The position numbers and the translations under genes are program-made. The notes under the pieces were generated by a model, which was not told the DNA's origin, ran no database searches, and saw only the letters and a program-made list of their open reading frames with translations. From assembly GCA_031276615.1 (NCBI GenBank), contig JAISND010000078.1, forward strand, positions 1 through 9,534: a stretch of DNA of 9,534 nucleotides. The letters are read 5' to 3'. Positions 1 to 6,884 of the stretch are shown here, one piece after another. Origin of the DNA: Treponema sp. Its GTDB lineage: Bacteria; Spirochaetota; Spirochaetia; Treponematales; Breznakiellaceae. Positions within the stretch are counted from its first letter, which is position 1, and every line of letters begins with the position of its first letter.

Positions 1-1
1 C

Positions 2-2968
2 CCCGCTTCGGACGTGGCGGGCTACACCTGGAACCTGCTGTTCATCGGCGCCGCGGACTCTTTTGACCAGCTGACCGGGAGCGGCAGCACTCCCGCCTTT
101 GAAGCGCCTCCTTCCCGGATAATGGGAACCGGCAATTCGGCAAGCTACGTCAACCAGGATGACGGCGTCTGGGCTTTCTCGGTCGCGGCCATAGACGAGG
201 TGGGAAACATCGGCCCCCTGTCGGGCATCTTCTTCAGAACGGACATATATATCCCTTACACGCTGGTGACCAGTATCGATTCCTTCCAGGACGAACAGGG
301 GATTCTCGCGATGCGTATCTTCGGCCGCGGTTTTTCAACGGAAGGAAATGTGACGAGGATTTTCCTGGACAGGGACGGCCAGCCGCCCTATGACCGGGAA
401 TTCCTTCTCGGCCGGGGAGACTACCAGATCAGCTCCGACAGGGAAATAACAGGCCTGCAGATTGAAGATATAGAGGAAGGCGCCTACCTCGTCGCGCTGG
501 ATCATTCGGGCCGGGGCCTTTACAGAACTCCGCCCGTTGTCACCGTGGACAGAAGGGGGACAGTCAAGTTCGGCGATTATTCGCGCGCCTGGAAACCTTC
601 ATGGACGCACCGCGCCGGACGGAAGTTCGTGTTTGAATCCGGCTTTGTCATTGTCGCGGCCCTGCTTGTGTTATGCGCTCTTGGCCTGGTTGTTTCAATC
701 CGGGGCATAGGCAGCGCAATCGCCGAAGGCGCGGCGGTAAAGGTAGAAGCCCTTGCCCTCATTACAGGAGATTTTATGCCAGAGGAAAAGAAAAAACGGG
801 TTGTCGGAATACGAAGGCGGGGGATAAGCCTGCGCGTCAAACTTGCATCCTTCACCATAGTTCTGGTACTCATGGTTGTCGTTATGGTTTCCGCGCCCCT
901 GTACTATATGATGATGGGTACCCAGCGGGAAACCCTGCTCCAGGGCCTCTCGGATCGTTCCACCGTGCTTCTGGAAGGACTTGCCTCAAGCGCGCGGGCC
1001 TATCTTCCTTCCGGAAACGCGCTGGAGCTGGGCTTCCTTCCCGCCCAGAGCGGGGCTGTTCCGGAGGCGCGCTATGTCACCATCACCGGTTTCGGAACCG
1101 GTTCCACCGTATTCAACGATCACGTCTGGGCAAGCAACGACCCGGACATTCTTTCAAAGCTGGATACCGCCGAATTTCAGCCCGGTGTTTCCCGGCTCCA
1201 GGATGTTCTGAGTCCGCGGCTTGCCGGGATCGCCGGGGAACTCAACGAGCGGGCGCGCGTCGAGATCGGCGATATTTCCCGGAGCATCGGGGAGCTTACC
1301 CGTGAGGCCCTGACCATTTCCACCCGCACGGACCGGGAAAGCCAGCAGCGCCTCGGCGACATTCAGGTAACGACCCGTTCGCTGGAAACACGGCTTACCG
1401 AAGGACTTGCCGAAATTGCCCGGCAGATAGGCTCCGAGCCGGAATTCTCGACCGAGTACATTTCCGGCGGCGGGAACCGCACCTACATTTTCTTCAAGCC
1501 GGTCATGTACCGCCAGGGTTCGGACGACAACTATTTCAGGGGCCTTATACGCCTTGAAGTTACCATCGATTCAATACTTGCCGAAATCGCCAGCAGGCAG
1601 CGGAGCCTGCTCGGAATAATCCTTGTCGTTGCCCTGGCGGCCCTTACCATAGGAACCATCGGCGCCCTTGTTCTTTCGGGTCTGATTATCCGGCCCATAC
1701 GAAAACTGGTAAGCCACGTCGAAAGGATACGCGATACCGACGACAAAGCCAAACTCGATGGCGTGGACATCCATATCGCCACCCATGACGAGATTGCCGT
1801 ACTGGGAAATACCATCAACGATATGACCCACGGCCTTGTCAAAGCCGCGGCCGCCGCGTCGGACCTTTCCATTGGCAAGGAGATACAGAAAAAATTCATA
1901 CCCCTGGAACTGGATCGTGAAGGAAACAAGCTGAGTTCCGGTTACAAGGATACCAAGAACGCCCACTTCTTTGGCTACTACGAAGGCGCGAAGGGCGTGT
2001 CCGGCGATTACTTCGATTACCAGGATCTGGACGGCCGTTATTACGCAATCATTAAATGCGATGTCGCCGGCAAAGGTATTCCCGCGGCGCTCATCATGAT
2101 CCAGGTGGCGACCATGTTCCTCAACTACTTCAAGCAGTGGAAACCCACCGCCAAGGGCATGCACATAGAGGAGGTGGTCTATCAGATCAACGACTTCATC
2201 GAAACCCTGGGCTTCAAGGGACGCTTCGCCGCCTTCACCCTCTGTCTCTTTGATTCGCAGACCGGCCTTGTCCGTTTCTGCAACGCCGGCGACAATATCA
2301 TTCACCTCTTTGACGCTTCGGAGGGGCGCGTCAAAACCCTGACCCTGCCGGAGACGCCCGCCACCGGGGTTCTTCCCAACTTCCTGGTCGAGTCCAAGGG
2401 CGGCTACCGGGTACAGACCCTGACCATCGATCGCGGCGATATTCTTATGCTCTACACCGACGGTATCGAGGAAGCGAAGCGAAGATTCCGCGACACCGCT
2501 TTTAACGAGATAATATGTGATGCGGGCGAAAAGGACACTCCCCACGGCAGCCATACCGTGGGCCAGGGGGACGAGGAGATGGGACCCGACCGGGTACAGG
2601 CAATCGTCAACGCCGTAATGGGCAGGGAAGTCTATACCCTCCACAAGTGGCATAACCCCGAGGGAGAGGAGCATGATCTGAAATTCGATTTTTCCGAATG
2701 TGAAGGCAGGGTCGAGGAGGTGATCATGGCCATGGTATCGGTGGAAAAAATGTTCCGCTGCTACAAGAATCCGAAGGCCGGCGAGGACTCCAAGGTGCTG
2801 GTGGACAGGAAAGTGGACGAATTCCTCAAGGCCCACTTCCTGCAGTACCGCGACTACTGCTCCTATACCCGCGAATACCCTGGCAATGACGCCTACATGT
2901 ATTATACTCACATTGAAGAGGACGATCAGTACGACGATCTCACCATATTAGGAATAAAGAGGAAATGA
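2..2968 (+). CDS. Membrane-anchored HAMP/SpoIIE-type (PP2C) serine phosphatase, 5' end outside window
   Basis: Likely dephosphorylates a Ser/Thr-phosphorylated regulator such as an anti-sigma-factor antagonist, in response to an extracytoplasmic cue. The frame is open to the window edge, so the first GTG (14) is probably not the start; residues are numbered from it. Residues 1-210 look extracytoplasmic and beta-rich, with TM1 at about 211-230. A basic linker leads to TM2 at about 277-299, a second extracytoplasmic sensor region (300-530), TM3 (532-558), HAMP (556-610) and the phosphatase domain (620-984). Metal-binding signatures are intact: SGDYFD (D665), CDVAGKG (D683), NAGDN, LYTDGIEEA (D816) and a terminal YDDLTILG (D974/D975). 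About 157 residues separate D816 from D974, far more than in ordinary SpoIIE domains. An in-frame ATG at 776 has its own strong Shine-Dalgarno. The gene is followed 3 nt later by a small gene, probably co-transcribed. Family call is firm; the substrate is unknown. Confidence 0.9.
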   Translation, partial: PASDVAGYTWNLLFIGAADSFDQLTGSGSTPAFEAPPSRIMGTGNSASYVNQDDGVWAFSVAAIDEVGNIGPLSGIFFRTDIYIPYTLVTSIDSFQDEQGILAMRIFGRGFSTEGNVTRIFLDRDGQPPYDREFLLGRGDYQISSDREITGLQIEDIEEGAYLVALDHSGRGLYRTPPVVTVDRRGTVKFGDYSRAWKPSWTHRAGRKFVFESGFVIVAALLVLCALGLVVSIRGIGSAIAEGAAVKVEALALITGDFMPEEKKKRVVGIRRRGISLRVKLASFTIVLVLMVVVMVSAPLYYMMMGTQRETLLQGLSDRSTVLLEGLASSARAYLPSGNALELGFLPAQSGAVPEARYVTITGFGTGSTVFNDHVWASNDPDILSKLDTAEFQPGVSRLQDVLSPRLAGIAGELNERARVEIGDISRSIGELTREALTISTRTDRESQQRLGDIQVTTRSLETRLTEGLAEIARQIGSEPEFSTEYISGGGNRTYIFFKPVMYRQGSDDNYFRGLIRLEVTIDSILAEIASRQRSLLGIILVVALAALTIGTIGALVLSGLIIRPIRKLVSHVERIRDTDDKAKLDGVDIHIATHDEIAVLGNTINDMTHGLVKAAAAASDLSIGKEIQKKFIPLELDREGNKLSSGYKDTKNAHFFGYYEGAKGVSGDYFDYQDLDGRYYAIIKCDVAGKGIPAALIMIQVATMFLNYFKQWKPTAKGMHIEEVVYQINDFIETLGFKGRFAAFTLCLFDSQTGLVRFCNAGDNIIHLFDASEGRVKTLTLPETPATGVLPNFLVESKGGYRVQTLTIDRGDILMLYTDGIEEAKRRFRDTAFNEIICDAGEKDTPHGSHTVGQGDEEMGPDRVQAIVNAVMGREVYTLHKWHNPEGEEHDLKFDFSECEGRVEEVIMAMVSVEKMFRCYKNPKAGEDSKVLVDRKVDEFLKAHFLQYRDYCSYTREYPGNDAYMYYTHIEEDDQYDDLTILGIKRK
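764..778 (+). promoter_or_regulatory. Internal ribosome-binding site and in-frame ATG inside the SpoIIE phosphatase gene
   Basis: ACAGGAG at 764-770 lies 5 nt before an in-frame ATG at 776-778 (codon 255 counted from GTG 14). The encoded segment starts MPEEKKKR, a typical basic cytoplasmic lead-in to the second membrane segment. A product starting here would be about 730 residues with a standard two-TM sensor, HAMP and SpoIIE layout. Use of the site is inferred, not shown. Confidence 0.45.
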
Positions 2969-2971
2969 ATT

Positions 2972-3286
2972 ATGGGTTTCAGTGAAAGAATGAAAGAATT
3001 GCTGGATCAGGGAGTGGCGGCCTCAAAGGAATTTGCCGTCAAAGCCGGGGCAAAGGCCCAGGACCTGGGGGAACGCGGCGTATTGATGCTGGAAATGAAG
3101 CAGCTTGAAGGCCAGGCAAAGAAACTCATGGGCAGACTCGGCGCGGAGGTCTACAAGGCCTTTGAAAAGGGATCTTCCGTCAGCTTCGGGGATCCGGAGA
3201 TCAGCGCCATACTCGGGGAAATAGGCCCGGTGAAGGAAGCCATCGAAAAAAAGGAACAGGAAATCAGGAGCCGGGGCCAGAATTAG
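2972..3286 (+). CDS. Small helical protein of unknown function downstream of the SpoIIE phosphatase
   Basis: A 104-residue protein with no signal peptide or membrane segment. It is almost entirely charged and helix-prone: an N-terminal amphipathic stretch (MGFSERMKELLDQG), an Ala/Lys-rich middle, a helix around residues 40-70 (LEMKQLEGQAKKLMGRLGAEVY), a short loop with GSSVSFGDPEIS, and a C-terminal coiled-coil-like helix rich in Glu/Lys. The pattern recalls small bacterial proteins with a 'LGxxVY' helix, but I cannot assign a named family or function. The start is the ATG 3 nt after the phosphatase stop, with AGAGGA at 2958-2963 as Shine-Dalgarno, so it is probably translated from the same mRNA. 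Its TAG stop overlaps by 4 nt the stop of the convergent HAD gene. Codon use and composition fit a real gene. Confidence 0.75.
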   Translation: MGFSERMKELLDQGVAASKEFAVKAGAKAQDLGERGVLMLEMKQLEGQAKKLMGRLGAEVYKAFEKGSSVSFGDPEISAILGEIGPVKEAIEKKEQEIRSRGQN

Positions 3287-3930
3287 CCCGGGGGGCCGAA
3301 GGCCCAGTCGGCGCGGGCCTTCAGCAACTCCCAGTCTTTGTTGGCGCCGTCATACACCGCCGCGAAAGCCATGCCCGCGGCCCGCGCCCCCTTGAGGGCA
3401 TGGCAGCTGTCTTCAAAAACGATACATTCGGCGCTTGCCAGCCCCAGCCGCCCCGCCGCGGCCAGCCATATGCCGGGGAAACTTTTGTCCCCCGGCGCAT
3501 CGCCTGTGTAAAGCACGGCGGAAAAATAATCCCGCAGGCCATGCCGTTTCAGAACCGCTTCGCAGGCGGCGGGAAAACAGGAAGTGACTACCGCGAGTTT
3601 CAGTCCCGCGCCGTACAGTTCCCGTACCAGATCCGCCGTCTCTTTCTTCACTTCCACCGTGGTTTCATAGCTGTCAAGCGCCATTCCTTCCCACTGGCCG
3701 ATGATTTCGCCGGGGGAAAGATCGATCCCGTAACGGCGGATCATGTACTCCGCGCCCTGGAACAGGGTCATGGGAATCAGGGCCTCTTCCAGATCGGCCT
3801 CCGGTTTTTTCCCCTTCGCCAAAAGCCAGTCCCGGCACAGGTGATCCCAGACATGCATGGAATCAACCAGGGTACCGTCAAGATCGAACAGGGCGCCCCG
3901 GTATTCCCGGATATTTTTCCGCGCCGCCAT
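3283..3930 (-). CDS. HAD-superfamily phosphatase (beta-phosphoglucomutase-like), last gene of the thiamine operon
   Basis: A 215-residue cytosolic phosphohydrolase. HAD motif I is DLDGTLVDS (nucleophile D16, acid/base D18), followed by a helical cap at about 22-90. Motif II is VVTSC (T116/S117), motif III has K149 (GDKSFPGIW) and motif IV is FEDS (E173, D174), followed by the ALKGARAAGM helix. All catalytic positions are present, so an active Mg-dependent phosphatase or phosphomutase is expected. The start is the ATG at 3930, which shares one base with the thiE stop (TAATG), implying translational coupling. A longer upstream open frame only shadows thiE and thiM. The position suggests a thiamine-pathway phosphate ester, for example thiamine phosphate or HMP phosphate, as substrate. 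That is inference; members of this family act on many sugar and nucleotide phosphates. No ThiL is encoded in the window. The TAA stop overlaps the convergent gene's stop. Confidence 0.88.
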   Translation of the reverse strand: MAARKNIREYRGALFDLDGTLVDSMHVWDHLCRDWLLAKGKKPEADLEEALIPMTLFQGAEYMIRRYGIDLSPGEIIGQWEGMALDSYETTVEVKKETADLVRELYGAGLKLAVVTSCFPAACEAVLKRHGLRDYFSAVLYTGDAPGDKSFPGIWLAAAGRLGLASAECIVFEDSCHALKGARAAGMAFAAVYDGANKDWELLKARADWAFGPPG

Positions 3931-4613
3931 TATTCGGCTTCCCCCACCCCGCGGCCTCCGGAACTGTCCGCGAAAGCGTCCAGAACTGTCCGCAGATCCC
4001 GGGCCGCTTCTCCCGTGTCCGGCTGGGAGAGGATGCCGGAGATCACCGCGATCCCCGCCGCCCCGGTTTTCATCACTTCCGCCGCGTTGCCCCTGTTGAC
4101 GCCGCCTATGCCCACCACGGGGATTTTCACCGCGGCGCAAATTTCCGCCAGGCCCCGAAGGCCGATGGCCGCCCCCGCGTCGGCTTTGCTGCCGGTGGGG
4201 TACACCGCGCCCACGCCCAGGTAATCCGCCCCCTGGGCCTGGGCCAGCAGAGCCTCTTCCACCGTGGACGCTGAAACGCCGATGAACATTTTCCCCCCCG
4301 CAAGCCGCCGCGCCGCCGGCAGGGGCAGGTCCGACCGGCCCATGTGAAGCCCCTCGGCTTCCACCGCCAGGGCAATGTCCAGGCGGTCGTTGATCACCAG
4401 GGGAACATGAAGCCGGCCGGTAAGGGCCTTTATTTCCAGGGCGATCCGGTAAAATTCCCCGGTGGAAGCCTCCTTCTCGCGGAGCTGTACCATGGTAACT
4501 CCCCCGGCGACGGCCGCCTCTACCGCTTCGGCAATGGGCCGCCCCAGGGCCAGAACCCGGTCGGTACAGAGGTAGAGGCGGAGGGCGCCGCGGAGTTCCC
4601 CGGAATCTAACAT
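3930..4613 (-). CDS. thiE: Thiamine-phosphate synthase (thiamine-phosphate pyrophosphorylase)
   Basis: Couples HMP-PP with thiazole phosphate (HET-P) to give thiamine phosphate and PPi in the cytosol. The 227-residue sequence fits the family length and TIM-barrel order: QLREK (43-47), the INDR loop with D79 (74-79), GLHMGRSDLP (88-97, usually GVHLGQ), GVSAST (112-117), GVGAVYPTGSK (134-143), GIGG (168-171) and the phosphate-binding VIS turn (190-192). The K143 loop and QLR pyrimidine site are conserved, so activity is expected. The ATG at 4613 lies inside the end of thiM (7-nt overlap), with a GGAGGGGG Shine-Dalgarno in thiM coding sequence. Its stop overlaps the HAD start by one base. Residues after about 213 form a low-complexity Gly/Ser tail probably outside the barrel. 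Expression should follow the TPP riboswitch at the head of the operon. Confidence 0.95.
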   Translation of the reverse strand: MLDSGELRGALRLYLCTDRVLALGRPIAEAVEAAVAGGVTMVQLREKEASTGEFYRIALEIKALTGRLHVPLVINDRLDIALAVEAEGLHMGRSDLPLPAARRLAGGKMFIGVSASTVEEALLAQAQGADYLGVGAVYPTGSKADAGAAIGLRGLAEICAAVKIPVVGIGGVNRGNAAEVMKTGAAGIAVISGILSQPDTGEAARDLRTVLDAFADSSGGRGVGEAE

Positions 4614-5401
4614 TGTACCTTCCCCCTCCGGCGCAGGGTGTCCCCGGTGACGCCGTAGATACTGTCAATCAGCGCGACACGGAAGGCGCCGGGCAGCCTG
4701 GCCTTTTCAAAGGCCAGCTCCCCGGCGATGCCCATGGACGCGATGGCGGCTACGGCGGCGGCAAACATGTCGTCCCCCGCGGCCGCGGTAGCCGCGCAGA
4801 GGGCGCCGGTCATGCAGCCCGCCCCGGTGATCCTGGTCAGCATTTCCACCCCGTTGGAAATCCGGGCCAGCCGTGTCCCGTCTCCCACCACGTCGACCCT
4901 GCCGGTGGCGGCGGCCACGCAGCGGTATCTGGAAGCCACGATACCTACCGCCTCCTCAATGCCGGGAATCTCCCCTTCCGAGTCTACCCCCTTCACTTCG
5001 GCGTCCTTCCCTGCCAGCGCCATGATCTCCGCCATGTTTCCCTTGATTATGTCGATTCCCGCCACGGCGCAAAGGTGATCCAGAATGCCAATCCGCCTCC
5101 TGATCGATGCGCAGCCCACCGGGTCTACCACGACGGGCCGCTTCGCCGCCTTTGCTCCCAGGGCCGCCTCCACCGCCGCCGCTTCCTGCTCCTTGATGTA
5201 GGTTCCGAAGTTGATGTAGAGGGCGCCGGAAATCCGGGCAAAATCGAAGGCCTCGTCCCAGGCGTCACACATGGCCGGGGATGCCCCAAAGGAGAGAAGG
5301 ATGTTGGCGCAGTCGTTGATGGTAATGTAGTTGGTAATACAGTGAATCAGGGGCCGCTGCTTCCGTACCCCGTCGACAATGCCAGCCGCTTTTTCAATCA
5401 T
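4607..5401 (-). CDS. thiM: Hydroxyethylthiazole kinase
   Basis: Phosphorylates salvaged 4-methyl-5-hydroxyethylthiazole (HET) to HET-P, the partner ThiE needs. The 264-residue ribokinase-fold protein shows the ThiM N-terminal signature CITNYITINDCANILLSFGASPAM (21-44), YINFGT (62-67), VVDPVG (91-96), IIKGNMAEI (118-126) and the anion-hole/catalytic loop TGAGCM (192-197, C196). Some motifs deviate from the usual form: VDPVGCASIRRR replaces the common DPVGAGAT..R, and MCDAWDEAFDF replaces the common M...EE. This suggests a divergent branch, but the catalytic glycines and Cys remain. The ATG at 5401 overlaps the end of cytX by 8 nt, with AAGGAG 8 nt upstream, supporting this start and coupling to cytX. 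Its TAG stop lies within thiE. With no ThiG or ThiS genes here, it points to thiazole salvage rather than synthesis. Confidence 0.94.
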   Translation of the reverse strand: MIEKAAGIVDGVRKQRPLIHCITNYITINDCANILLSFGASPAMCDAWDEAFDFARISGALYINFGTYIKEQEAAAVEAALGAKAAKRPVVVDPVGCASIRRRIGILDHLCAVAGIDIIKGNMAEIMALAGKDAEVKGVDSEGEIPGIEEAVGIVASRYRCVAAATGRVDVVGDGTRLARISNGVEMLTRITGAGCMTGALCAATAAAGDDMFAAAVAAIASMGIAGELAFEKARLPGAFRVALIDSIYGVTGDTLRRRGKVQC

Positions 5402-6725
5402 CGGTTACACTCCTTTTCCGCCTGACGGATTTTTCAGCAACGGCAATTACCGGGATGTAGAGAATCGCCACCGCCGCTACAGCCAGCAGGGTGGGAATTC
5501 CCCATCCGTTCTTTGCGCATAACATGTAAACCGCCGTACCGCCCGCCGCCGCGGCAAGCCCCGGCAGATTGATCCCCAGGGGGCTTTTGTTTTCGGGCCG
5601 CTTCATAAAGAAGTCGATAAAGATTACCCCGTAGAGGGGGACGAAAACCGCGCCGATGGCGGTGAGAAAACCGGTAAGAAAACCGGAGTAGCTTTCCGCG
5701 GGAAAAACCGCCGCGACGATTGCCGCGAACAGGCCCAGAACCAGAACGGGGCGCCGCGGTTTTTTTACGCTGACGATCCGGGTGGAGGATACCGCCGCGG
5801 AGTAGAGGTCCAGGAAGGCCGTGGTCAGGGTGGAGAAAACCACCACCGCGCAGGCGGCAAGCCTGAAGCGGCTGGCCGCGATGAGGGTAAAAAAATCACC
5901 CCCCGTCTCAAGGGCGATAAAAAGACCGAAGCCGTACATAAAAACACTGCCCAGAAAGTATCCCGCAAAGGGCATGACCGAGGCGCAGAGAGTGTCCTTC
6001 GCCCGGCAGCTGTAATCGCCCGCCAGGGGGAGCCAGGAGACCGGCATGGCGATGGAAAGTTCCAGGGCTAGGGTAAAACTCAGGGGCTCTGAAAAAACCG
6101 CCGGTCCCGGTCCGCCGCCGGCGCTTTCCCAAAAGAGGACGCCGCAGAGGACCGCCAGCAGGATCACCACTGCGCCGTTGATCCACCTGGCGGGGCTGCC
6201 GAAAATCAGCGCCCAGAGGAGAACCAGAAGGCCCAGTGCAAAAGAAACCGGGGCAAAGGGAAGGGGAAAAAGCGCCGTGAAGGCGTTTCCCGCCTGAACC
6301 ACCATCACCACCGTCCAGCCGGCAAGCTGAACCACATTGCAGAGGGCCGCCAGTCTGCCGCCGTTTCTGCCCAGGGAGAAGGCCGCGCTCTCCATGGCGC
6401 TACGCCGCCGGATAAAGGAAACCTGCCCCCCCAGCGCAAGGAGTCCCGTGCCGGCGGCGTGCCCGATAACAATGGCCGCCATGCCCCTGCCGAAACCCAG
6501 GGGCGCCAGGAGACCCCCGGTGTAAATTTCGGAGATGGATATGGCCGCCCCCACCCAAAGCAGAAACATGACGGAAAGATCCGGAAAGCCCGCGCGGCTT
6601 TTCGCGTCTTCCCCGGAGAATCCCGGTTTCTTTTCGGATGATGAATCGCGCGAAGGCGGTTTCTTCCAAAAGCCGGATAAGCCGCCGAAAAACGAATTTT
6701 TCAGCGGCGTCCTGATGTTCTTCAT
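5394..6725 (-). CDS. cytX: NCS1-family permease, probable hydroxymethylpyrimidine transporter CytX
   Basis: Inner-membrane importer of the cytosine/purine permease (NCS1) family, about 12 hydrophobic segments over 443 residues. The conserved CytX-like opening begins near residue 50 (FLLWVGAAISISEIYTGGLL). It is followed by PLGFGRG, a GGQVSF turn with a basic RRR loop, and NVVQLAGWTVVMV. The substrate, HMP or a related pyrimidine, is inferred from the operon, since NCS1 carriers are hard to assign by sequence alone. The ATG at 6725 has AAAGGAG upstream and gives a hydrophilic, Ser/Lys-rich extension of about 48 residues before the first membrane segment, longer than I expect for the family. 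The gene follows a 159-nt hairpin-rich gap after thiD and overlaps thiM by 8 nt. It should deliver HMP to ThiD. Confidence 0.9.
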   Translation of the reverse strand: MKNIRTPLKNSFFGGLSGFWKKPPSRDSSSEKKPGFSGEDAKSRAGFPDLSVMFLLWVGAAISISEIYTGGLLAPLGFGRGMAAIVIGHAAGTGLLALGGQVSFIRRRSAMESAAFSLGRNGGRLAALCNVVQLAGWTVVMVVQAGNAFTALFPLPFAPVSFALGLLVLLWALIFGSPARWINGAVVILLAVLCGVLFWESAGGGPGPAVFSEPLSFTLALELSIAMPVSWLPLAGDYSCRAKDTLCASVMPFAGYFLGSVFMYGFGLFIALETGGDFFTLIAASRFRLAACAVVVFSTLTTAFLDLYSAAVSSTRIVSVKKPRRPVLVLGLFAAIVAAVFPAESYSGFLTGFLTAIGAVFVPLYGVIFIDFFMKRPENKSPLGINLPGLAAAAGGTAVYMLCAKNGWGIPTLLAVAAVAILYIPVIAVAEKSVRRKRSVTDD

Positions 6726-6754
6726 TGTCCCGCTCCTTTATACATAAACTTGAG

Positions 6755-6785
6755 GCTTTCCCAAAACTTCAGTTTTTGGGAAAGC
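6755..6785. repeat. Strong hairpin flanked by near-identical 11-bp direct repeats (thiD-cytX gap)
   Basis: The arms GCTTTCCCAAAAC (6755-6767) and GTTTTTGGGAAAGC (6772-6785) pair over 12-13 bp around a TTCA loop, with one extra T in the right arm. The direct repeats AAACTTGAGGC (6746-6756) and AAATTTGAGGC (6793-6803), 10 of 11 bases identical, bracket it. No U-run follows on the - strand, so it is not a classical terminator. It could be an mRNA-stabilising or processing element, or a small interspersed palindromic repeat. Confidence 0.6.
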
Positions 6786-6799
6786 TACCTTGAAATTTG

Positions 6800-6839
6800 A
6801 GGCGGTTTCAGAACAACCGGTTCCGAAACCAGCCCGCCT
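6800..6839. repeat. Second, larger imperfect hairpin in the thiD-cytX gap
   Basis: Nested complementary arms: AGGCG (6800-6804) with CGCCT (6835-6839), GGTTTC (6804-6809) with GAAACC (6825-6830), and an inner GAAC/GTTC pair (6811-6814 and 6820-6823). A further weaker pairing, CCTGTC (6837-6842) with GACAGG (6888-6893), reaches into the end of thiD. With the adjacent hairpin, this folds most of the 159-nt gap into secondary structure. No U-tract is present. Confidence 0.45.
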
Positions 6840-6884
6840 GTCCGGCAAACCGTTCTGGCTGAAATTGTCCGGAAGCCGGGGTTC

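Noticed and set aside
1571..2911. 446-residue open frame antisense to the SpoIIE phosphatase
   Set aside because: It mirrors the phosphatase codons, has no recognisable domain or ribosome-binding site, and the + strand gene has clear motifs over the whole stretch.
3931..4668. Long minus-strand open frame extending upstream of the HAD gene (461 residues in total)
   Set aside because: The upstream part is a Gly/Arg/Pro-rich out-of-frame reading of thiE and thiM; the HAD domain begins at the ATG at 3930, coupled to the thiE stop.
4613..5425. 270-residue plus-strand open frame opposite thiM
   Set aside because: Antisense shadow in high-GC DNA; the His/Pro/Gly-rich translation shows no domain, while thiM motifs are unmistakable on the other strand.
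6730..6765. Possible separate promoter for cytX (TTGGGA, 16 nt, TATAAA on the minus strand)
   Set aside because: The predicted start of transcription would fall within or after the cytX Shine-Dalgarno and lose it; the -35 match is also part of the hairpin arm.
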